This document shows positions 57,905 through 64,000 of a stretch of DNA of 64,000 nucleotides, in pieces. A program made the translations under genes and the position numbers. The stretch spans positions 186,001 through 250,000 of the forward strand of contig CAWALU010000014.1 of the NCBI GenBank assembly GCA_963782985.1, written 5' to 3'. How positions within the stretch are numbered: position 1 is the stretch's first letter; each line of letters begins with the position of its first letter. Origin of the DNA: CAVSWT01 sp963782985 (GTDB lineage Bacteria > Bacteroidota > Ignavibacteria > Ignavibacteriales > Ignavibacteriaceae). The notes beneath the pieces were generated by a model that was not told the origin of the DNA, made no database searches, and saw only the letters and a list, made by a program, of their open reading frames with translations.

Positions 57905-60492
57905 TTACTTCAGTAAAGTCATCTTTCCTGAAAACTGCTTATCGGCAACTCTTAAATTATAAATATAAATTCCGCTTGAAGTTAGAACGCCGCTCTCATT
58001 TGTTCCATCCCACTTTGTTAAATAATTTCCCGCAGGCAAAATTTCATTAACCAATGTTTTTGACTACTTCTCCTTGAATATTATAAATTGACCAATTCGG
58101 AAATAGAGTTGGTTAAACTATACGGAATAGAAAAACTTATAATTGTACTTGGGTTAAAGGGGTTCGGATAGTTTTGCGCCGTTAAATATGTTTGCGGAAT
58201 AATATTATTTTCATCTTTCTCAACTGAAGTAGTTAACTGCAATCCTTCTCCACGCGAGTTGCCGCTGCTGTCAGCTAAATAAATATTTACCCAGGATGGT
58301 CTGACCGCTGATTGCAAATATTGATTACTCCATTCCTGATCAGTTAATCTAAAAAAGTTGGTTGAGACATATTCATAATAACTCATAACCGGCGCAACGA
58401 AAGCTACGTTTTTTGTTTCTGGCAAATCAGCTACAAATACTCCGAGATTTATATTTCCCGTACCGACGTGAGTAACCGCGCCGATTAAAGCGCCTCCGCA
58501 ATTGGTGGGCGTTGTGTGAATATCGGCAACAAGATTGTCCTGCTTCATCATTTGATCATAAAAGTAATCATTGTAATAAAGCTTAGGATACCATCCCATA
58601 TATGGATAACCGCTACCGACATACGTATCATAAATTACATTATGCATAAAAGAATCTTCTTCAACCGTAAAAGGAATTTGATCTAAAATCTTTTGAGAAA
58701 TTATTTGAAGGTTATCCATGATAGGAATAAAATCATCAAAATATCTCGTTATGGTTGGTTTGATATATTCATTTTCAAAAGGAAGTTCGGCAAATTTATT
58801 TTTAGCGGATAAAGCATAATCTTTAAGAGTTTCATAAAATTTAGGAAATGGTTCTACATAAGTGTATGGATAAGAGCAAATAGTTCCGCCTGTATAAGAT
58901 TGTTTTGCATAAAGTAAATTATCATGCCTTAGCTGCGCCCATGAAGCAAGCTGAGTATTTAATTTTTGCTGCCAAAATGCCCCGGTTTGCATAAACCGTG
59001 GAAGTGAAGTTCGATCCGTGGGAGGGTTTAATTTTCTTACAGAATTAAGCCAAGAATTATAAATAGTATTATCCCAAAATTCCGTGCCGTAAGAATTAAT
59101 TAAATATCTTAACGCATCAAGATTACTTGAATAATGATATTGATCCAATTCCGGTTTAAGCAGCTGACCCGCGGCATCATTTCCCAAAGCAAACATTGGG
59201 TCCAAGGTTGAAGGGAAAAGTCTGCATATTCTGTTGCCATTATAAAATATTTTATCAAAAACTACCCCGCCTGTAACGTAGGAATCAATAACGAATCTTT
59301 GCCCGAACATCATAAACGCTGACGAGGGAACAATCCCATCCGGCGATGTGGAATTACCGGAAATTAAAATCTGTGATAAAATTTTTTGCGCAGCGAATGA
59401 CTGAATTTTCAACGTATCTTGAAACTCAACTATTTTTAAACTATCAAGTAATTCGTCGGCGTTATTAATTTGAAGATTTTCTTTTATATAAAGAAGATTG
59501 GATAAAGTAACATTGTCCTGATCTCCCACAAAGTAGCGAAGTATTTTTTCAAAATCATAGTAAAGCTGCCATGAGTCTGAGATGTCGAATAATTCAGTTA
59601 ATAAATATGAATCGATAATTTGACGCATAGCATCTTGAAAATTTTGCTGAAGACATTCCGGCTCGGGCAAGCTTTGAGGCGGAATAAGATAAATCTCTAT
59701 TCTTCCCAACCACATCATTGCGCGAAAATAATTTTGCAGTTTTCCTTCGCCATAAAAATCAGATAAATAATGTCCTCTCGGTTTAAATTGGCTCCAGTCA
59801 ACAGCTACGCATGCCTCAGCAAAAAGCGTATCGTAATCTATTCCTTTTGCCTCAAAAGATTTTGCATAAAGTTTATTTACCTTCTCAATATTATCATTAA
59901 AATAAGGCGAAGAATTTTCATCTAATAATTTTCTCGGAACGGTTAAATAAACATCAGCGTCTTTAAGCATTTGTCTCATTTCCGGATATGATGCATATTT
60001 AGTTTTTAATTGAGGCAAAGCGCTGTGTAGTTTGTTTAATAATTCATTTAATCGTCCTATCAAAACGCCTAACTCAACATCTTTTAAAATTCTATCGTAT
60101 GATTGATGAAAGGCATTAAGTATTGCATCCGTAGTAATAAACAAAGGAAGGTCTTTATGATAAATATCCAGCAGCGCCTCGCCGAAAGAAGATTTAGTTA
60201 ATCTCTCGCTAACCATAAATCCATTTTTGTTGATTAAAGATTTTTCGTAATCGGTAAGATTATATTTGATGTCGATGCTGTCAAAATATTCCGCTGAGCT
60301 ATAATCAATATTAATATTTGATTCAAAAGTTCCGGCATCGTGCATTTGCAAAAGCTGTTCGGCATCCATATTTTGATGCGACGATAAGAATTGCTTGTAG
60401 CTCTCAATATTAAAATTTGTATTTGATTGAGGAGATAATAAGATTGGGCAAGCAATGAAAATTGCAAAGGAAAGTTTATATGAAGTTTTCAT
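57905..60492 (-). pseudogene. Secreted DUF3160 protein with T9SS tail, frameshifted C-terminus
   Basis: The main frame (60492 to 58081, 803 residues) holds a DUF3160 domain, with FITTDAILNAFHQSYDRILKDVELG and repeated acidic/aromatic blocks. It begins a T9SS domain (QNYPNPFNPSTIISFSIP) that stops at 58081. Two shifts follow: the next frame reads IYNIQGEVVKN, then another reads KTLVNEILPAGNYLTKWDG to SGKMTLLK, ending at 57905. So the sorting domain is cut, and the protein probably cannot be secreted or anchored by T9SS. Function of DUF3160 is unknown. Start ATG at 60492 gives a signal peptide (to PILLSPQ). Confidence 0.8.
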
Positions 60493-60841
60493 AATTTCCC
60501 CGAAGTTTATTTTTATTAGTAATTAACTTACAAAATGTTTTATCAAATGTGTATTGCTTATTGTTTAGCTGACGGCATTTTAATAAGAATTGCAGTTGGA
60601 AAAAATTGTATCGCAGTATTTAATGATGAGTTGGAATAGTTACATTTTGTAATTAAATTACGTCAACAATTAACAAAATTAAATTTTTATTAAACAACAG
60701 ACGCCGTAAAGAGAAATATTAAAAACTCAGAACTTTTACTCTTTTGTCAACCCTTTTTAACGGATAATAAACGCACTAATAAAATATATTGAGCGTTCCC
60801 CCATTTAATAATTCTTCAATTTTAAAATTACTATTACTCAT
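60493..60841. other. Intergenic region between DUF3160 and RNA-binding protein genes
   Basis: AT-rich, about 350 bases, holding divergent promoters. I see no ORF with family resemblance. The conspicuous structured element lies at its right end and is listed separately. Confidence 0.5.
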
Positions 60842-60884
60842 TTCCGTTAAGCTGCTTGCCAAAATTTAAGCAAGCGCAACGGAA
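60842..60884 (+). promoter_or_regulatory. Long leader hairpin directly before the RNA-binding protein gene
   Basis: TTCCGTT (60842-60848) pairs with AACGGAA (60878-60884), and GCTTGC (60854-60859) with GCAAGC (60870-60875), with GC/GC in between. The left arm has bulges AA and T; the loop is CAAAATTTAA. Fifteen pairs sit 21 bases before the start codon and within its leader. No U-run follows, so it is not a simple terminator. Leader hairpins often control cold-shock or RNA-binding protein genes, so autogenous or temperature control is a plausible inference. Confidence 0.6.
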
Positions 60885-60905
60885 CAAAAACAAAAGGAAA
60901 AATGT

Positions 60906-61214
60906 ATGAACCTTTATGTAGGAAATCTTGCCTCTGATGTAACTGAAGAAGATTTGAAAAATTTATTTTCAGAATATGGAAATATAACCAGCGTTAAAGT
61001 TATTAAAGATATGTATTCAGGCGCGTCAAAAGGCTTTGGCTTTATTGAATTATCCGACCAAACGGAAGGTCAGAAAGCTATAAACGAATTAAACTCTAAA
61101 GACTTAAAAGGGAAAACTATTGTTGTAAACGAGGCTCGTCCTAAAACTGACCGCGGCTCAGGCGGAAGAGGCGGCTCTCGCGGCTCAAGCAATAATCGTC
61201 CCAAAAGATGGTAA
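60906..61214 (+). CDS. RRM RNA-binding protein
   Basis: A 102-residue single RNA-recognition-motif protein. RNP2 is LYVGNL (3-8) and RNP1 is KGFGFIEL (42-49). A Gly/Arg-rich tail (GSGGRGGSRGSSNN) follows. It resembles the glycine-rich cold-inducible Rbp proteins of cyanobacteria and Bacteroidota. ATG follows AAAAGGAAAAATGT. An alternative ATG at 60902 is out of frame. A leader hairpin precedes it and a strong terminator follows, so it is a single-gene transcript. Intact. Confidence 0.93.
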   Translation: MNLYVGNLASDVTEEDLKNLFSEYGNITSVKVIKDMYSGASKGFGFIELSDQTEGQKAINELNSKDLKGKTIVVNEARPKTDRGSGGRGGSRGSSNNRPKRW

Positions 61215-61223
61215 TAAAAATAT

Positions 61224-61263
61224 GCCCTAATAATTAAAATAATTAGGGCTTAACTTTTTTTTA
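61224..61263 (+). terminator. Intrinsic terminator after the RRM gene
   Basis: GCCCTAATAATT pairs with AATTATTAGGGC-like sequence (61224-61249), followed by a T-rich run at 61255-61263. It lies ten bases after the stop. Confidence 0.85.
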
Positions 61264-61279
61264 TTTAATTTAAAGAAGC

Positions 61280-63130
61280 ATGGTAAATACTAATATTCAT
61301 AAATTTCATATACCCGTAATGGGTCTTGCTTTTACAATTGACACGCCGCTTAAGGTTGCCCAGTACGGAATAAATTCAGTTGTGTCTATTGTTGACGACG
61401 ACCTTATCGAAAAGATGAGAAAGATTCATTCACAAAAAAATGATATTGATTTTGTTCCGGTTTCAACAAAAGAAAAAGATTTTAGAGCTAAACGAATTAC
61501 GCTTTATCTTAATCTGCTTGATGAACTTGTAAAAAAGAATTTTATCATCTTTAAAGAAAACATTATAAATAAAGAATTAGAGCTGGAAAAATATTATGAA
61601 ATTTTACCTGATCATTCGGAACTAAAGCAACCATTAAATCATTACAGTAAAGGCTTAATAAATAAAAATGAGATAAAATTTTTGTTAGATGAATTTATGC
61701 AGCCCGGCAGTATTGACGTAAACATTATGACCAAGGTTGATAAAACTAATTTCGATAAATCCGGACAGCTTCCTATTTACTATAACGACGCGCATGCTTC
61801 TTTACGCGGTTTTGCAGAAAGCAACCTTAATTCATCGGTTATATTATCGGCGGGAATGAATCCAAAACTATATAGTTATTTTGAGAGCTTCCATGATTTT
61901 TTCCCTGATGGAAATGGTTATTTAAAGAAAAAAATAATTTTAAAAGTCAGCGATTTCCGATCGGCGATTATTCAGGGAAAATTTCTTGCTAAAAAAGGTT
62001 TATGGGTTTCGGAATACAGAATTGAGTCCGGACTTAATTGCGGCGGACATGCTTTTGCAACCGACGGTTATTTAATAGGACCAATTTTAGAAGAATTTAA
62101 AACAAACCGAAGCTTTTTAATAAATACAATTCATAAAATTTATACTGAATCCTTACTGAAAAAGAATATTGCATTTAATGAAGAGCCGCCTGAACTAAGA
62201 ATTACGGCACAGGGCGGCGTTGGCACATTCGAAGAAAATAATTTCTTGTTAGATTATTATCAATTGGATTCAGTGGGATGGGGTTCGCCTTTTCTTCTCG
62301 TCCCGGAGGTAACAAACGTTGACAAAAAAACTTTGGAACTTTTGTGCAATGCTAAAGAAGAAGATTTGTATTTAAGTAATACTTCTCCCCTCGGCGTTCC
62401 TTTTAACAGCCTGCGTGGAAATACAAAAGATGCAGAGAAGGAAGAAAAAGCCTTGCAAGGTAAGGCAGGAAGCGCCTGCCCCAAAAAGTTTTTAATTTCA
62501 GATATTGAGTTTAGCGAGAAACCGATTTGTACTGCTTCAGTTAAGTATCAATCACAAAAAATCGAACAGGTAAACGCTTCATCTATTAGCAAAATAGAAA
62601 AAGAAAAAGCTTATAATAAAATTATTGATAAAACTTGTTTATGCATGGGACTTGCTCTTCCGGCATTGGAATTAAATAATGGAGTTTCAAAAGTAGATGG
62701 CGTGGGAACTGCTGTTTGCCCGGGACCTAATATGGCTTACTTTTCCTCAATAGTTTCATTGAACGAAATGGTAAATCACATTTACGGTAGAATTAATATT
62801 ATCACGCACACTACTCGTCCGAATATGTTTATGAAAGAGCTTAAACTTTATCTCACTTATTTGGAAGACAAAATTTCATCAATTGATTTACCGGCTTCTG
62901 TAAATCAAATTAAGTATTTCAGCGCTTTTGTAACAAATATTTCAGATGGGATTGAATATTATAAACAACTTTTCGCAGACGCTAAAGGGAAAATTTTTGA
63001 TATTAAAAAGAGAGCAGATTACGAAATAACCACTCTTGAAGAAAAGTTTTTTTATTTAATCTCTGTTATGGCTGATAAAAAATTAATAGCGGAAGTTACT
63101 ACTCCAAATGTTAAGGTTTCTGGGTTTTAA
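61280..63130 (+). CDS. Conserved Cys-rich protein of unknown function (616 aa)
   Basis: A 616-residue soluble protein without signal peptide or membrane segment. I do not recognise a named family with confidence. Its start (MVNTNIHKFHIPVMGLAFTI; APVKVAQYGINSVVSIVDDD-like) reads like a barrel enzyme and I recall similar unnamed Bacteroidota proteins. Conserved-looking Cys motifs are GLNCGGHAFATDG (about 253-265), KTCLCMGLALP, GTAVCPGPNMAYF and SACPKKF, which suggest an Fe-S or metal site. It is preceded by the RRM terminator and is monocistronic. Intact over 1.85 kb, so it is under selection. A flavin or nitronate-type barrel is only a guess. Confidence 0.6.
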   Translation: MVNTNIHKFHIPVMGLAFTIDTPLKVAQYGINSVVSIVDDDLIEKMRKIHSQKNDIDFVPVSTKEKDFRAKRITLYLNLLDELVKKNFIIFKENIINKELELEKYYEILPDHSELKQPLNHYSKGLINKNEIKFLLDEFMQPGSIDVNIMTKVDKTNFDKSGQLPIYYNDAHASLRGFAESNLNSSVILSAGMNPKLYSYFESFHDFFPDGNGYLKKKIILKVSDFRSAIIQGKFLAKKGLWVSEYRIESGLNCGGHAFATDGYLIGPILEEFKTNRSFLINTIHKIYTESLLKKNIAFNEEPPELRITAQGGVGTFEENNFLLDYYQLDSVGWGSPFLLVPEVTNVDKKTLELLCNAKEEDLYLSNTSPLGVPFNSLRGNTKDAEKEEKALQGKAGSACPKKFLISDIEFSEKPICTASVKYQSQKIEQVNASSISKIEKEKAYNKIIDKTCLCMGLALPALELNNGVSKVDGVGTAVCPGPNMAYFSSIVSLNEMVNHIYGRINIITHTTRPNMFMKELKLYLTYLEDKISSIDLPASVNQIKYFSAFVTNISDGIEYYKQLFADAKGKIFDIKKRADYEITTLEEKFFYLISVMADKKLIAEVTTPNVKVSGF

Positions 63131-63235
63131 ATTTTTCAATAGTCTAAGAACGTTTCACTTATCACTTTTTTGAATTAAGTTTTAAGTTTTTTGAACCTCC
63201 CTAAACTGCAATCCACTTATACTTTACAATAAAAA
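63131..63235. other. Intergenic gap, no gene seen
   Basis: Spacer between the Cys-rich protein gene and the terminator at 63236. Nothing recognisable. Confidence 0.4.
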
Positions 63236-63262
63236 AACCTTCAACATTTCTGCTGAAGGTTT
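63236..63262. terminator. Hairpin terminator between the Cys-rich gene and the tRNA cluster
   Basis: AAACCTTCA and TGAAGGTTT form a stem. It is T-rich on both sides (TTTTCTTTT on plus, TTTTTTTATTG on minus), so it can end both the plus-strand gene and the minus-strand tRNA transcript. Confidence 0.75.
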
Positions 63263-63270
63263 TTCTTTTG

Positions 63271-63342
63271 TGACCCCAAGGGGATTCGAACCCCTATTAC
63301 CGCCGTGAAAGGGCGAGGTCCTAACCATTAGACGATGGGGCC
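63271..63342 (-). tRNA. tRNA-Glu (anticodon UUC)
   Basis: Minus strand: acceptor GGCCCCA pairs with TGGGGTC, D arm, anticodon loop CCTTTCACG with TTC, and T arm GGTTCGAATCC. Discriminator A; CCA is not encoded. Last of a four-tRNA cluster. Confidence 0.95.
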
Positions 63343-63409
63343 AGCTATCAATTTATAATGAACAATACATAGTAAATAATTAAAAAACTCTTTAGATTTA
63401 ATCAATTGG

Positions 63410-63484
63410 GGTGAGCGATGGGAATTGAACCCACGACCCCCAGGGCCACAACCTGGTGCTCTAACCAACTGAGCTACGCTCACC
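63410..63484 (-). tRNA. tRNA-His (anticodon GUG)
   Basis: Minus strand: acceptor GTGAGCG with an extra 5' G opposite C73, as expected for His; anticodon loop TTGTGGC with GTG; T arm GGTTCAATTCC. The CCA end is encoded just beyond 63410 (63407-63409). Confidence 0.95.
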
Positions 63485-63530
63485 ATAACAATTCAATGGT
63501 CAAAAATCAAAAGTAATAATAATTTAAACA

Positions 63531-63555
63531 ACTTTTGACTTTTTAATTTTGACTT
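63531..63555 (-). repeat. Dispersed intergenic repeat, copy 3
   Basis: The reverse complement reads AAGTCAAAATTAAAAAGTC, close to the copies at 15348 and 26480. It lies between tRNA-His and tRNA-Arg. Confidence 0.35.
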
Positions 63556-63563
63556 ATCATTTG

Positions 63564-63637
63564 TACGCCCGAGTGGAATCGAACCACTAACCTACAGCTT
63601 AGAAGGCTGTTGCTCTATCCGATTGAGCTACGGGCGC
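63564..63637 (-). tRNA. tRNA-Arg (anticodon UCU)
   Basis: Minus strand: acceptor GCGCCCG pairs with CGGGCGT (one G-U), anticodon loop CTTCTAA with TCT, T arm GGTTCGATTCC. Discriminator A. Confidence 0.93.
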
Positions 63638-63694
63638 AGATTAGTGAAATGGTTTAACAATAAAAAAAGAACAAATTGTTTAAGTTATTTTTTG

Positions 63695-63770
63695 TCGGGG
63701 CGGCAGGATTCGAACCTGCGACCTCCTGCTCCCAAAGCAGGCGCGATGAACCGGGCTACGCTACGCCCCG
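63695..63770 (-). tRNA. tRNA-Pro (anticodon UGG)
   Basis: Minus strand: acceptor CGGGGCG pairs with CGCCCCG, D arm with GTTCATC, anticodon loop TTTGGGA with TGG, T arm GGTTCGAATCC. Discriminator A. First of the cluster, so the promoter lies just above 63770. Confidence 0.95.
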
Positions 63771-64000
63771 ATATGTTAAAAAAAACTGATTTCAAATATA
63801 TATTATTGAGCTTTAATAATCAATTAAACCTATTCCAATATTTTTTAAACTTTAATATTTCTTGGGGGATGATGGCAAATTTTCATATAAAATATTACTT
63901 AGTTAAATTAAGAGGCAAAAATAAAATTTAAGAATGTCATTCCCTTTATTTGTATCCCGAAAATTTACTTTCTCTAAAAAAAAATCGAAGTTCGTTTCAT

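Noticed and set aside
63623..63931. 102-codon plus-strand frame reading QDSNLRPPAPKAGA
   Set aside because: This is the well-known artefact of translating across a tRNA-Pro gene on the opposite strand; the tRNA is clear.
63771..64000. Right-edge sequence
   Set aside because: No ORF with family resemblance or RNA gene; only the upstream region of the tRNA cluster and AT-rich DNA.
1..64000. CRISPR arrays, insertion sequences with transposase, integrases, rRNA
   Set aside because: None was seen; repeats found are two or three dispersed copies, without spacer regularity or transposase genes.

Overview
The window is AT-rich bacterial DNA, most likely from the Ignavibacteria/Chlorobi side of the Bacteroidota. 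The main evidence is five secreted or surface proteins that end in the type IX secretion (T9SS) sorting domain with its YPNPFNPST motif. A TonB-dependent receptor, a hybrid two-component regulator with an AraC-type output domain, and a promoter element resembling the Bacteroidota TAnnTTTG box fit this. The taxonomic call is an inference from these features; no rRNA is present.

Layout. 0-4 kb: frameshifted dicarboxylate symporter, inorganic pyrophosphatase and NhaC antiporter, all on minus. 4-20.9 kb, plus strand: an accessory signalling and secretion block. It holds a broken Ser/Thr kinase with a WD40-like propeller, a broken GAF-histidine kinase-receiver-AraC hybrid regulator, an M61 peptidase, a YCF48-like T9SS protein, a second and much more decayed copy of the kinase, a frameshifted sialidase-like T9SS protein, a frameshifted prolyl oligopeptidase and an NTF2-like/TPR protein. 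Three leaders here share a direct repeat, GTTACA-N15-GTTACA. 21-30 kb: a metallophosphoesterase, polA and a glycosyltransferase, with four toxin-antitoxin-like pairs between them (DUF4160/DUF2442, VapBC, HicB with a dead HicA, HipA-like/DUF3037). 30-40.5 kb: a TPR histidine kinase, an outer-membrane barrel with an internal stop, an MFS pump, and an envelope group (GT4, GT9, ispE, lipoprotein amidase, LD-carboxypeptidase, KdsC-like phosphatase). 40.8-48.1 kb: an intact arginine operon, argC-argJ-argB-argD-argR-argG-argH, tightly overlapped, with its repressor inside and argF absent. 48-54 kb, minus: a T9SS beta-helix-like protein, a TonB receptor with a broken N-terminus, a PstS remnant, DUF190 and a CrcB fluoride channel. 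54-60.5 kb, minus: an aminotransferase and two large secreted T9SS proteins, one frameshifted. 60.8-63.8 kb: an RRM RNA-binding protein with a long leader hairpin, a Cys-rich protein of unknown function, and a minus-strand cluster of four tRNAs (Pro, Arg, His, Glu).

The clearest theme is uneven decay. Housekeeping genes (ppa, polA, ispE, all seven arg genes) are intact over many kilobases. Accessory sensors, peptidases, T9SS cargo and the TonB receptor carry frameshifts, and the second kinase copy carries many. This favours real pseudogene formation over uniform sequencing error, although isolated single-base events in homopolymers cannot be cleared from the sequence alone. The most interesting unexplained signal is the repeated GTTACA operator-like element next to the broken AraC-type hybrid regulator.
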